A DNA stretch of 64,000 nt, from assembly GCA_004194705.1 (NCBI GenBank), contig SADC01000282.1, forward strand, positions 124,001-188,000, in the 5' to 3' direction. Position numbers and translations under genes: made by a program. Below are positions 43,201 through 53,375 of this stretch, in pieces. Below the pieces are notes generated by a model. That model saw only the letters and a program-made list of their open reading frames with translations. It was not told the origin of the DNA and did not search any database. This DNA is from Ditylenchus dipsaci (Eukaryota; Nematoda; Chromadorea; Rhabditida; Anguinidae). Position 1 is the first letter of the stretch, and the number at the start of each line of letters is the position of its first letter.

Positions 43201-45608
43201 TATGGTATACCACATGTTCCCAAAACTGGGGTTCGACCACATATTCGAACGTTTCAGGTCGTAATTAGTACGAAAAACATGTTTTCCGGTGGCGGAAAGA
43301 CATCTGGAGCAAAAAAAATTTTTTTGAAAAAGTGTTCAAAATCTACATTTTTTGACCGGAAATTCATTTTTTTCATTTTTTTGTTGAAATCGTCGTCTCC
43401 GTTTTTTAACTGCTCATTTTTTTGATTAACTAGTTTTTTAGTTTCAAATGTCGTTCTGTAGTAGTACATGGGTCCAATTCCACCCATCAAAGGACACTTT
43501 CGCCTCAACAATGCAGTGCCTGCCGAAGGCAGAAAGGTGTGTATAAAGGGTCAGCCCTTGGCCCGAACAATGTACCCCAAAGGGGTTCCTATTGAATTAA
43601 GGTGCCTGCCGAAGGCAGGCAGGTGTGTATAAAGGGTCAGCCTTGCCCCTAAACGCTAATGCGAGCACTGAATTGTTCGGAAACCCTTAAAAGGAACCCT
43701 TAAAGCCTCCGGGGGCGTAGGGGCTTGGGGGCTTGGGGCTTGGGGGCTGGGGCTTGGGGCTTGGGGGCTTAGGGTTAAGCTCCACGACAGAAGCGCACCC
43801 TGGAAAGAATCCGAGCGAACAGCAGCATGTAGGATCCATTCCCAGGGCCTTTATATAAGTCAGCATGTGGGTTGTTATGGTGTTGCACACTTTTCATCGT
43901 TTTTGAAAAATTGAACCATAAACCCCACCCTGTGGTTTTGGTCGATTTCGGTCAAATTTTTTTTTGCACATGTCTTTCCGCCACCGAAAACATGTTTTCG
44001 TACTAATTACGACCTGAAACGTTCGAATTAGGGGTCAAAACTTACTTTTGGGAACATGTGGTATACCATAATCCTGCCGTTTTATGCAACCGGGAACTGA
44101 TCTCAACAGTTCAGATTCAGGAGGAGCTTCTGGTATTGGGGGGGGGGCGCACTTTCTGATAACTTTTACTGTCAAAGTTGTCAGCTTTTGATAAAAAGTT
44201 TAAGATTTAGGTCAGAAAATGTCGCCAGTTGATATCTGATATACCTTTACAAAATTTCAGAATAAGATATTTAAAAGTTTTCGCTGTTCAAAAGTGTAGG
44301 GAAATTGTGATACACTGACAAGGGAACACCCCTAATTGTCAATTTCGACACGCCAATTCTGATAGCGCCATCTTGTAGAGGATAGTTGTTTTACTCTTTA
44401 GAATTACAATATTTTTGGCCCGTGCGAAGTAAACTGAAAACGAGAGGCCTGATAAACATGAAAAAGCGACCGAAAATTGCCTTGTTCCCCTTGTGGATTT
44501 CCGCAACATATTTTTATGCAGTCAGACTTGGCATAAGGAAATCTATAAAAGTTCTATCCTCAGCTGAGCCCGACACTTTTTTAGCCCATTTGATGAAAGA
44601 AGGGGGTGTGGGCCAGGTGGGAATCGAACTTTTAGGGGATCACTCTATCGAGTCAGGACTGTGGGAAAATATGTTTTCGAAAATCCACAGGGGAACAAGG
44701 CAATTTTTGGGAGCCCTTTCATGTTTATCAGGCATCTAATTTTCAGTTTTGAAATTGTATTGAAATAGTAAAACCACTATGCTCTATAAGCAGTGATGGG
44801 TCCGCCCGGGGCGTGGGCGGTGCCAGGGCACGAAAAAAAATAGGCCGGGTGGGCGAAGTCAAAGTATTGGGCTAGGGCGGGGTATGGGACGCTCCGGAGC
44901 CTGTTTATTTGTCCTAAACTTTGCACAAAGGCTCCAATTTTTTGAATTTCAATTAAAATTGGCCTTATGAACTTGCTGAATTATAATAACAGCTTAAAAA
45001 AACCACCGGCAATGCATCATATCCCGGTGCGGGGCGCCCCGCCCCAGGGCATGGAGCGGTTCCGGGGCGATAATCTTGCGCCGCCCCGGGGCGTGGGGCG
45101 GCGCCGGGGCGGTGGTCTGGTTTGTCTCGGGCGTGGGGCGGTGCCGGTGCGAAAATTGCCTGCTTACCCATCACTGTATATAAGATGGCGCTATCAGAAT
45201 CGGTGTGTCGAAGTTTACAGCTCGGGGTGTCTTTTTGTCAGTAAAAATTAAATCGCGCTTCCAACTTGCCGTTTTATCATAACCAAGAGAAAAAATGCGC
45301 TGAGCACGCAGTTAATTTGCATCTTGTTGTTTTTTCATTTTTTAAATTCCATAAACACCATCCTGCCAAAATTAAAATTTTAGAAAAAAATGACGTGAGA
45401 TTATGGCGATCTAATAGCCTGTAAAAAGCTTGGGATATCAGTCTAGAAGGTTAGCACCAACCTGAGCGCCCACAATGTATAGCTCATTGAGCTGGCCCTT
45501 AATTTCAGCTGAGGTCGAAAGCTCTTGAAGGGCACTAGCAATCTGCTTCTCCACCTCATCTGGCACTTTGCCGTCAGTTTTGACAAGTTTAGCAAAAGTG
45601 GCAACCAT
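40279..45608 (-). CDS. RPS7: 40S ribosomal protein S7 (eS7), three exons
   Basis: Small-subunit ribosomal protein. Exon 1 45608-45462 encodes MVATFAKLVKTDGKVPDEVE then KQIASALQELSTSAEIKGQL and NELYIVGAQ. Exon 2 41716-41577 encodes EYEFGSKKCIVVYVPVPQL, RDFQKI and, after one missing C near 41637, HQKLVRELEKKFSGSHIVFV. Exon 3, about 40577-40279, encodes RRILKKPVRGKNRKPLKQKR, PRSRTLTAVHDAIL, VVGRRTRVKLDGKQIL and ends LTGKDVVFEFPEPLF. Length (about 190) and order match eS7 throughout. Exon 3 needs one inserted base near 40395 and one removed from a T run near 40348, and its acceptor reads TTTTCAC where TTTTCAG is expected. These look like sequence errors in a live gene. Intron 1 is 3.7 kb of foldback elements. 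Confidence 0.95.
41008..41424. repeat. Pogo-like foldback with CCAATAACGAACC module
   Basis: In RPS7 intron 2-1 space. CAGTCGACTCTCCCAATAAC and GTTATTGGGAGAGTCGACTG are the ends, TA on both sides. Arms are nearly perfect: AAAAAGTTCGTTCCCACCTT, GGGTCCGACAC, GACAGTCTGGTCC, AAGGATTC. The centre reads CTCGATTTAAGGACAG and its inverse, which matches the tip module of the element at 54063 rather than its own tip. Confidence 0.88.
41979..42235. mobile_element. hAT-type MITE in RPS7 intron 1
   Basis: CAGGGATGGGACGGAATTTC and CTTCCGTCCCATTCCTGG are inverted ends. Flanks TAAGCCTC and TAAGCTCA are similar, with one base difference in length. Contents are TTTCGATTTCCGG/TTCCGACTTTCG-like motifs. Confidence 0.65.
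42236..43129. other. RPS7 intron 1, mixed repeat sequence
   Basis: No exon. Contains scattered element pieces, such as ACTATGGATCT repeated at 42470-42500, but no clear complete element. Confidence 0.4.
43130..44110. repeat. Inverted repeat with GC-rich insert
   Basis: Arms: GCCCGGTTGCATAAAACC (43145) against GGCAGGATTATGG..TATGCAACCGGGAACT (44068), and CGTAATTAGTACGAAAAACA then TGTTTTCCGGTGGCGGAAAG (43260) against CTTTCCGCCACCGAAAACAT (43973). The centre (43500-43900) is GC-rich, unlike its surroundings: CCTGCCGAAGGCAG hairpins twice with GGTGTGTATAAAGGGTCAGC, then a G-rich tract. Confidence 0.8.
43706..43772 (+). repeat. G-rich minisatellite, GGGGCTT units
   Basis: About eight G runs of 3-5 (GGGGGCTTGGGGCTTGGGGG and so on) separated by CTT, CT or CTTA. 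It has the layout of a strong G-quadruplex former, in an otherwise AT-rich intron. Confidence 0.75.
44312..45245. repeat. Inverted repeat with two nested elements
   Basis: Outer ends CACTGACAAGGGAACACCCC, TCTGATAGCGCCATCTTGT against ATAAGATGGCGCTATCAGAA, GGGGTGTCTTTTTGTCAGT. Nested at 44440-44740 is a palindrome (CCTGATAAACATGAAAAAGC / CATGTTTATCAGGC) with pogo-like remnants (CCGACACTTTTTTAGCC, GTGGGAATCGAACTTT), and at 44791-45176 a GC-rich MITE. Confidence 0.75.
44791..45176. mobile_element. hAT-type MITE with GGGGCGTGGGGCGG arrays
   Basis: CAGTGATGGGT and ACCCATCACTG ends, flanked by TCTATAAG and TATATAAG (7 of 8 match). Subterminal arrays of GGGGCGTGGGGCGGTGCCGG give very high GC in an AT-rich intron. 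Confidence 0.8.
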
Positions 45609-45848
45609 GTTGTTCACAACAAATAGCCTGAAAGTGAAAATTACGTTGTGCACAAAAATTTCAATTAAACAAAAAAAACTATTAGCAAGAAAATAGCAGA
45701 ACCTTAGCGTGAGAATAAAGAGAAAGCCCACATTTCTAGCAAAAATTGTGTCGTCTACCGTAGTCGTTTGTAAGATAATCCTGAGAGGAACTGTAAAAGG
45801 CACATCGTGCTGGACAACAGTTTTGCAGGAAAATTTTGAATTTAATTA

Positions 45849-46470
45849 TTAGGTTGATCCAAAAGTTGTGAGACTAACCGCGTAAATTTTTTTTTTCGAA
45901 ATTTTTTTTTTGTTCAAAAGACTTAGAATTTATTTGTTTACACATTTTAATCATTTCTAGACAAGAAAATTTTTTTGGTATAAAAATGTTGAAAAAAATT
46001 TTCACCTTAGTCCTCCAAGCTGATTAAAAATAAATGAAAAAATCAGCCTGGGGAACCAAGGTAAAAAAAATATTCAACATTTTTATACCAAAAAAATTTC
46101 ATTTGTCTAAAAATGATTAAAATGTGTAAATAAATAACGTATTTCCTGTAATAAGGCGGCACCCTCTAATAAGGCGGCGCCCCAACTTCGAGGGTCTATA
46201 TCTCGAAGCAGAGTAAATATTTTGGTTATCTGTTTGATGCGTTTTCTTAACTCCCACGAGCTCTACCGATTCTAATTTTTAGATTTTGGTTGAGCACTCA
46301 AAAATCTCGAGATTGAATTCGAATTTTTCGGATTTTCAGGGGTTTGAAAAATAAGGCGGCATGCCGCCTTATTACAGGAAATACGGTAAGTTCTAAGTCT
46401 TTTAAATGAAAAAAAAAAAATTCGAAAAAAAAATCACGCGGTTAGTCTCACAACTTTTGGATCAACCTAA
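45849..46470. mobile_element. Mariner-type foldback with nested CCGTATTTCC element
   Basis: TTAGGTTGATCCAAAAGTTG then TGAGACTAACCGCG and its inverse at the right end, flanked by TA (45847-45848 and 46471-46472). The TTAGGTTG..CAAAAGT tip is mariner-like. The right arm is interrupted at 46137-46389 by a CCGTATTTCC element. Confidence 0.88.
46137..46389. repeat. CCGTATTTCC element with AATAAGGCGGC module
   Basis: ACGTATTTCCTGTAATAAGG then CGGCACCCTCTAATAAGGCG (module twice); right GCCGCCTTATTACAGGAAAT then ACGGTA. TA lies at both junctions, and the interrupted mariner arm can be aligned to its intact partner to show the empty site. Confidence 0.85.
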
Positions 46471-46585
46471 TATTTTGTTGGGGAACTTATTCAAAAATTA
46501 CCGAGTGCTTAAAAAGTTCTGGGGTTTTTCAAAGAAGATAATTAGACCTTTGATGTGTTGAAAAAATTATTCCCAATATACGCCA

Positions 46586-46933
46586 CAGGGTGGCTCGAGA
46601 AATTCTCCCGACTTCAAACGGCCGTAACTTTGTTTTGTTCGGAAGCAATTTTGGCAAATGGTTTTTTGTATTCAGCTTCCCTTGAGCCCCAAATTCATTT
46701 AGTATATCATGTCAAAAACACGACTTTCGCTTGGTCTTCCCTGTGGTTTGGACCTTGCCTATCCAGTGGCCATCCACAGACAAGAGTTTAAACCACAGGG
46801 AGGACCATGCAAAATTCTTATTTTTGACTTTATTTCCCAAATGAATTTTAGGGTCAAGGGAATCCTAATGCAATTGCGTCAGAACAAAAATTTACGACCA
46901 TTTAAAATCGGGATAATTTCTTGGGCCACCCTG
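46586..46933. mobile_element. TIR element with ACAGGGTGGC ends
   Basis: ACAGGGTGGCTCGAGAAATT then CTCCCG at the left; CGGGATAATTTCTTGGGCCA then CCCTGT at the right. A related ACAGGGTGTCC element is at 58230. Non-coding. Confidence 0.7.
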
Positions 46934-47179
46934 TATAATTTAGCAGCCAAAGCAATTATCGACCCTAGTAGCACGAAGAGTTTTTTTTGCAGAAAAAAAG
47001 TTTTTGGGAATAAAAAACTATTTTTGCAGCAGACAAAATTAGCAGCGAAAACAGTCCTATAGAAAAAATGTTTTCACAGAACGAAAAAGCTTTTTTCAAT
47101 AAGCAGATCAAGAGCTAAAAGAACATTTCACAGAACAATTTTTGAATGTAACATAGCATTTGGAAATGGGTAATATTTA
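46934..47179. other. No gene seen
   Basis: AT-rich spacer. Confidence 0.4.
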
Positions 47180-47600
47180 ATTTTGCCCCCTAATTCGCTG
47201 AAAAGTGCCCCCTAATCAGAAATTGAAAGTTTTTTTTCTTAATTTTCACGCTTATTTTTCAAAAAAATTGCAAATATCGTGTAGCCCAGGATCTCAGCTT
47301 TCTAACGAGCTATCAAACTCTATTGAATAATCACGGAAATGTACAGATTTAAGGATTAGAATAAAGTAACTTTTGTTTTTCTCTTATTTTTCAAACCCCT
47401 AAATTTCTGCCTTCTTCAAATGATTCAGTAGAGTTTGATAGCTCGATAGATAGCTGAGATTTTGGGCTACATAATAGTTGAATTTGTTTTTGTAAAATAA
47501 ACGAAAAATTTAAGAAGCAAATTCAATTTAAAATTAGGGGGAATTTTTCAGCGAATTAGGTGGCAAAAATAAATATTGCCCCTTTTTAATATGCCATTAA
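47180..47600. repeat. Palindromic element with GCTAATTCGCTGAAAA-type ends
   Basis: AATTTTGCCCCCTAATTCGC then TGAAAAG at the left, inverted as TTTTTCAGCGAATTAGGTGG then CAAAAAT at the right; inner GATCTCAGCTTTCTAACGAG then CTATCAAACTCTATTGAAT inverted at 47425-47460. The right portion recurs at 53038-53370 and 60720-60900. Confidence 0.8.
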
Positions 47601-48037
47601 ATCCGCCAAATAAAAGTTCTTATATAATGCCATTTCCTACTAGTAAAATCACCGTTTCGACATTAAACAAACTGTGTTCAGGACACGATTCTGTATAAGG
47701 TATCATGATTGAAAGTCAGACCTGGAACTAACAATTAAAAAACCCCGAAATTAGGCTCGGCGAACTCAGACCCCGAGCATTACAACAGAGTAAAATTCCG
47801 ACCTGAGAACCGCCCGAAGGTAATTTTTTGGGCTAAAGTACACAATGCATGCGCTGACCAAAAATGCCCACAATAATCTAAATTATTAGGGGTGGAGGAT
47901 GGCTTATTCTGGACGGGATGAAAATTTAAAAAAACAGCAAGTCTCGGATCTTCAAAACTCGGGATTTGACAATGAATCCGGGAATTCAAAAATTATCCGG
48001 GACAGGGACAGACTCAAATATTTTTCCAAGACGGGGC
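47601..48037. other. No gene seen
   Basis: Contains TCGGGATTTG/TCCGGGA motifs near 47940-48010, possibly one end of an element related to the CGGGAA family. Confidence 0.4.
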
Positions 48038-48045
48038 GTCCCGTC

Positions 48046-48281
48046 TAGAGTTGACCAACGGCTATATAGCCGAGATTATAGCCGGCTATATAGCCGGAAT
48101 ATAGCCGGCTATTTTCTAGAAAATAGCGGCTATTTTCTAGAAATTAGCAGATCAGTGAGAAATCGGCTATTTATATAGCTGTTATATACATGTATACGTA
48201 TAACTCTTCTTCACAAGGGTTGAGAAAATAGCCAAAAATAGCCGGAAAAAAAGAAAATAGCCGGCTATTTTCCCAACTCTA
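48046..48281. mobile_element. 236-bp hAT-type MITE with ATAGCCGGCTAT motifs
   Basis: TAGAGTTGACCAACGGCTAT and GGCTATTTTCCCAACTCTA ends; perfect 8-bp duplication GTCCCGTC at 48038-48045 and 48282-48289. The inside is almost only GGCTATATAGCCGG-type palindromes. Confidence 0.9.
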
Positions 48282-48289
48282 GTCCCGTC

Positions 48290-49075
48290 CTATCCAGTCT
48301 CCATATCTAATCTAAATCATGCTTTTTTTGATGTTCAACACGGGGATTTACGACTAGTACAACGGTTGACACACGGGTTTTAGGACCTGTTCAGCACGAA
48401 TATCAAAAAATCAGACCTCCTAGCTGAAGTGAAATGCCCCCAAAAATCCCAATTTTTCTCGATGACTTATTGAGATCAGGTACATTTTTTACTTTAGGCA
48501 GACGAGCAGTGGGTCATCAAAGTCAGGGATGGGATTTATAAACCCCAGGTTATACAGTAAGCGCCTTTTTCACGTGATACTGACAACTCTAGCTTCTTTC
48601 ACTTTTTGCAATCAGAGACAAAATAAATCAAGTCATCAAATCGTGAAAAATTTGGTTCCAGTATTGATTATCATGCCAAAATATTCAAAAATAGATATTT
48701 TTCCCGATCTCATAATTTTTTGGATAAAAAGACTTTCCAGTGGAAAGTTTCCACCTAGTTATCGATAATAAACCACTTTCGCTAGAAACAAATTAATCAA
48801 ACGTAAATCTCACTGACCAAACTTTTATTCGATGACCAAAGTATTGTGATCATGGTTGAGGAGTCGTAAAATCTTCAAGCATAAAGCATAAGACTGGAAG
48901 CATTTAAGCCCTTGGCTTGACAATTAGGTGAGGCAATTACTTGACTCTCCAACCCAAAGAAGCAAACGAAACGTAAATTATACAACACAGAACGTAAATG
49001 TTTATTTTCTGATATGAAATCATAATTTAACGAACACAATAAACTAGGCAGCACAATTTTGATAATTTCATTTAA
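48290..49075. other. No gene seen
   Basis: Short frames only. It lies downstream of the gene ending at 49076. Confidence 0.4.
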
Positions 49076-50295
49076 TCAGGTCTTGAGAGCTTCCTCTACC
49101 TAAATAACAGAAAGATCATTTCACATTCCCTCATAACAAGTAGTGTAAAATCATACCAACTTCTGAATCACAAGCATCTCAATCGGCAACAGATCTTGAG
49201 AATCGAGTAAATTTTCAAGTCCATAATTACAATCGCAAAAAAGAACTTACGTTGTTCACCATAGCAGCCTCGAAATCTTTTTGCCAATTCCCTTGCAGCA
49301 TACTGACGATGTTTTGGAAGCGATCTTCCGAACTGAATCCATCCTGGAAAGATTGCTTGTACTCCACCCGGTCTTCCTTGGAATATATGTAGCGATCGTA
49401 TTTGATTGTCAGCAGTTCCTCCGAGCAAAATGAGATCTTAATAGAGCCATTTAAAAAAACTAGCGCAGGAAAATCAGAAGTGCTTACGAGAACAAAGACC
49501 TTGGCAAAGTAGTCCGTAGAGATCAGTGCCTCATTATCCAGGATATTTTTCAAGTACTGGAGAAATGAGCCAAACACTTCATCCTTGGTCTGAATTTTTT
49601 TATAAGCTTTTGCAAAATTACTTGCTGAAAAGAACACACAATAGATCTGGATATGTTTTCAGCATGTGTTATCATGATACCAGCTGTGCTTTTTCGAAGA
49701 AAAATAAGCTTAGCACAGTCTAGTATTCCAAAAAAGTTGATGATCTCATGAAAAACCTCTTGTGCTAGAATCGGAATCATTGTGCAGTGAAAATTCTCTG
49801 TGAATAGTTAGAGAGTTCGTAATGGATCAACGATTTTCGCTCAGGAAAAAATTATAATTTCGGGACACCACACACTATCAGTTAATGAGTGTCAGTCAAA
49901 AACAATTAAGTGATTACAAAAAAGATTAGCGCAAAAGATAGTCCAGAGCCATTGACAAGCAAACCACTCAACCCTTTGACTGCCAATAAGTAACATAATC
50001 AAGATCCAGCAGGGTACTTGCCTAACATGAACTACAAAAGGCTTACCTTGTCAGAAAGCGATTGAATCTTGATCATTTCTTCTGGGTCCTCCCACAACAA
50101 AGCCTTCAACTTCTTTTTGAGATGATCGTACATGCCAGGATCTTAAGAGCCAAACATATAAAATACTGGTTAAGAGAGAGAGAAAAATCAGCATACGATT
50201 GCGAATGCTCTTCACGGGATCCTCATTATTCGCTTCGATGTCCTTGATTGACATGACTGCTTTCAAATTAACGGAATTGCTCAGTAAATTAAACT
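49076..50295 (-). CDS. Unrecognised multi-exon gene, 3' part
   Basis: Seven exons can be drawn with GT-AG introns of about 50-56 nt: 50295-50197 (VNLKAVMSIKDIEANNEDPV), 50141-50047 (PGMYDHLKKKLKALLWEDPE then EMIKIQSL), about 49780-49681 (IPILAQEVFHEIINFFGILD then CAKLIFLRKSTA), 49624-49488 (SNFAKAYKKIQTKDEVFGSF, LQYLKNILDNEALISTDYFA), 49436-49251 (SFCSEELLTIKYDRYIYSKE, DRVEYKQSFQDGFSSEDRFQ), about 49188-49157 (LLPIEMLVIQKL) and 49099-49076 (VEEALKT, stop). Three junctions have consistent phase; the others need an indel. The product is helical and soluble, over 270 residues. The third exon resembles an F-box helix but that is weak. The 5' end is not found; an hAT element lies upstream at 50559. 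Confidence 0.6.
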
Positions 50296-50558
50296 CTGAA
50301 ATAATAACTACAAACAATAAACAGTCTTTTCAATCCATTGAAAAATATAACAGACAGAAATCAGGGGCACTTATTCAGTTGAACCAGCCCCCCCCCCCAA
50401 GATCATTTTCAGATTTTTCAGTAGTTCGATCTTTTGACCCAAAATTAGGTTTTATTGTAACATCGAAAACTAGAGTACAGATAAATATTAAGTCCAAATA
50501 CGTGTCAGAAAATTAATTGAAGACACAAAAAACCTTACGGTACGGCCAGCAAACCTAC
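50296..50558. other. Intron or upstream sequence
   Basis: Contains a run of 12 C near 50391. No exon seen. Confidence 0.35.
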
Positions 50559-51416
50559 CAGGGGTGCGTCGGAATTCCGAAATCCGAATTCCGATACTTT
50601 TTGAGTTCCGAATTCCGAAAGAAATGTCAAGTTCCGAATTCCGAAATCCGAAAACCGAAAAATGTCTTGCAATGAAATCAAATTTAGCTTTTCCTCGGTA
50701 TTTGTTAACCCGAATTCAAGTTTTCTTCTATGTTTTCTATGTTCCCGTCATACATCTGCCACCTTTGCTGGCGCCGACAAGTATTTGTTCCGGGCCCCAT
50801 TCCGGTGGTTTGTATGTATTCAGTGGTTCGGGCTCCATCCTGGTGGTTCGGGTGTATCCTGGTTGTTTTGGCTTGACCGCTTACAACTTTGAATATTAAT
50901 GCGGATTGAACTGTTTTGGGCCATATATTGGAGGTTTCTTTGGTCCCCCTGCTGTTTTTTTTTTGTTAATTTTCAGGCCTTTGGCTTAGCCAAGGGTAGG
51001 TCAGCGTATCTTAAAACGGACTCAAACATATCTGGGACTCATGTTCAAGTCCATCCCACCATACGCTACCCTGCCCTTGCCTAAGCTTGAGCCTAAAAAA
51101 CCACAAAGAAATAACTACAGGGGGGACCAAGGCAAGACCCCATCCTCGCATTGTAATATAAGGCACTGTTCTGTGTGTTATGAAAAAGTGGATTCAAAAA
51201 AATCTTGAAATTTCGATTCTTATTTTCGGAGCTCGAAAATTTTCCGAAATCTGAAATCCGAATTCCGAAATCCGATACTTTTTGAGCTCCGAATTCCGAA
51301 ATCCGAATTCCGAAAAAATAGGTCAAGTTCCGAAATCCGAATTCCGATTCCGAAAATTCTAGAGTTCCGATTCCGAATTCCGTTCCGATTATTTTTCCGG
51401 TTCCGACGCAGCCCTG
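50559..51416. mobile_element. Non-autonomous hAT element with TTCCGAAATCCG arrays
   Basis: CAGGGGTGCGTCGGAATTCC and GGTTCCGACGCAGCCCTG ends; perfect 8-bp duplication AAACCTAC at 50551-50558 and 51417-51424. About 100 bp on the left and 180 bp on the right are made of TTCCGAATTCCGAAATCCGA units. The middle (50900-51120) holds a palindrome with GGTAGGTCAGCGTAT / ATACGCTACCCTGCC. Confidence 0.9.
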
Positions 51417-51570
51417 AAACCTACCAAGAACTTTACAATGGAATAGTACTAAAAATCGAGTTTTGGGACCACCCAAAATTACTTTTTTTTGACCATTTTT
51501 AAAAGGACTTAGAGCTGTTTTGGGGTGGGAAGCGACCAAAAAGAGGCCAATTTGTTCCAAAAAGGAAGAT

Positions 51571-51701
51571 GTTGAACATAGTTTTGAATACTGGGGCCTA
51601 CCGCATAAATAAACTCTGGTATGCATGCTTTTTCATGCATCCAGAGTCACTTTCGAGTGATTTGCGTCTAAGGTATGTGGGTGTGCGCATCTCAACTATT
51701 G
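51571..51701. other. Structured core element, copy 3, truncated and inverted
   Basis: Reads TTGAACATAGTTTTGAATAC, CTCTGGTATGCATGC..GCATCCAGAG, TCACTTTCGAGTGA, GTCTAAGGTATGTGGGTGTG and CGCATCTCAAC, the complement of copies 1 and 2, and stops where the central hairpin would begin. Confidence 0.6.
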
Positions 51702-51708
51702 TTGGAGA

Positions 51709-51815
51709 CTAGGGTGCGGGTGGTTTTGAGGTGCGGTTTTTGCAGAAATTGCGGTTTGCGGTTAAACCGCAAAAATAATTGCGGTTTAACCGCGATTTTG
51801 CGGTTTTTTGGTTTA
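51709..51815. repeat. GCGGTTTAACCGC array
   Basis: CTAGGGTGCGGGTGG then repeated GCGGTTTAACCGCAAAAA units in both orientations. It looks like one end of an hAT-type element; no opposite end was found. Confidence 0.55.
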
Positions 51816-52616
51816 TGTCTTTTATTGACGAAAAGTGCGCCACATAATGATACGTACAGCAAAAACACTCCAGATATTCTTTATATGCACTAATCAGATA
51901 ATTGAAACAACGAAACAATTTAATATGAGAAGTTAACACTATGTAGACCACGATTCAGAAAACTGACAGCGCTTGTAGTAAAAGACATCCCTTGCGTAGC
52001 TAAAGAGTTGCTCGCTCGGTTAAGAAGTACATGGCGCCGACAGGAAACGAGAAGCAGCCTTAGAAAGAATCGGAAAACGCACGACATTCTTCTGCCAGTA
52101 GGTGAGTGGGTCAGAGTCAAACGGGACAGGCTTCTCCGCGTTGTGCGATACAAATTCCTAAAAAAGACACTAACGACTACATCAGACTGCTTTCCTGATT
52201 CAGACGACTGCTTCCTCTCATACGAATCGATATTCCAGATGTTATGCGACATTGACTTGACATTGAAAGCATAATTCAACGAAAAGTCGTCAACCAGGAG
52301 CGGCACTGAATTGATCAACACCGAATTGATCAACAACCGAATTCAAATTAATTTTTTTGTCTTGTGAAGAGCTCCTATCATCTAAAATTTTTCTCCATAG
52401 TCCAATCTCAATTCTTCTGAATAATTCATGAGATAAACCACTGGATAATCCATCTCTTATTCGCCGATGGATGCATCCACCAAATCAAGTTGTCGTACGT
52501 TTAATCCAGTCCACTTAAGCGATTGAATTAACGGCAAATGCAAGCCGTTCAGCGTTTTTTTTATCGTTTAAGATACTTTCTAGCAGTCTAGAGACTTGAA
52601 TTTGTTTAGAGTCAGC
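51816..52616. other. No gene confirmed upstream of FLYWCH gene
   Basis: Open frames exist on both strands around 51920-52336 but neither has a recognisable motif. GAATTGATCAACA(C/A)CGAATT is a short tandem repeat near 52310-52340. Confidence 0.35.
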
Positions 52617-53042
52617 ATGAATTTCGAGCTGCTTACATCTGAGAAGAACAAGCCGATGCTTAAAGATTCCGACAACTGCTTGTACTGGAAGATCATTCCA
52701 AGAGGAAAGCGAACTTATTGGCGGTGCATTCACTATCGGACTGGTTGGGATGGCACTGAGAATACCAAATGCGACGGTAATTTGATTTTTCACTTTTTTG
52801 GAGGAAATTCGAGTTTTACAAGAAGAGCTGTCACCTTCGATGGCAAATGTGAAATAAATTCTGCCCACAATCATTATGGCGACAAGAATCATGCGGAAGT
52901 GAAGCGCTTTCAGGTTTTTCACGCGGTTTTTTTTGTGACAGTTATCGTATTAATCCAATAACTTTTAAGGAATCGTTCAGAAGCAAGCACTCTCTAGTAA
53001 GGACACTCCTCGAAGCATAATTGGAAGTGCACTCGAAGTGCC
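52617..53042 (+). CDS. FLYWCH zinc-finger protein, 3' end lost to a repeat
   Basis: ATG at 52617. The first exon encodes MNFELLTSEKNKPMLKDSDN, CLYWKIIPRGKRTYWRCIHY, then ENTKCDGNLIFH, VTFDGKCEINSAHNHYGDK and HAEVKRFQ. The order F..(L)LYWK, YWRC, C and H.H matches the FLYWCH finger, which binds DNA. After a 52-nt intron (GTTTTT..TTTTAAG), about 52971 onward gives IVQKQALSSKDTPRSIIGSA then LEVPQD, which fits the helical follow-on of FLYWCH proteins (tetPRqii..aL..vp). The phase across the intron is off by one, as with other indels here. From about 53038 a palindromic-element fragment begins, so the rest of the gene is missing or moved. Such genes occur as host genes or within MULE transposons; no MULE ends are seen. 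Confidence 0.72.
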
Positions 53043-53370
53043 CCAGGATCTCAGCTTTCTAACGAGCTATCAAACTCTATTGAATAATCACGGAAATGTA
53101 CAGATTTAAGGATTAGAATAAAGTAACTTTTTTTTCTCACATTTTTCCAAACCTCTAAATTTCTACATTCTTCAAATCATTCAGTGGAGTTTGATAGCTC
53201 GATAGATAGCTGAGATTTTGGGCTACATAATAGTTGAATTTGTTTTTGTAAAATAAACAAAAAGTTGAGAAAAAAATTCAATTTAAAATTAGGGGAGTTT
53301 TTCAGCGAATTAGGTGGCAAAAATAAATATGCCCCTTTTTAATATGCCATTAAATCCGCCAAATAAAAGC
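53038..53370. repeat. Partial copy of the 47180 palindromic element
   Basis: From CCCCAGGATCTCAGCTTTCT to TTTAATATGCCATTAAATCC the sequence follows 47284-47615 with few differences; the left terminal part is absent. It abuts the FLYWCH coding end on one side and a splice donor on the other. Confidence 0.8.
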
Positions 53371-53375
53371 TCTAC

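Noticed and set aside
43687..43890. Pro-rich protein (KPPSPKPQPPSP)
   Set aside because: Translation of the G-rich minisatellite on the minus strand.
44965..45251. GC-rich bacterial-type insert or contamination
   Set aside because: The segment is bounded by CAGTGATGGGT inverted ends and a near-perfect 8-bp duplication, so it is a MITE.
51920..52336. 138-residue minus-strand protein
   Set aside because: Begins with repeated LINSV from a short tandem repeat, has an equally open opposite frame and no recognisable motif.
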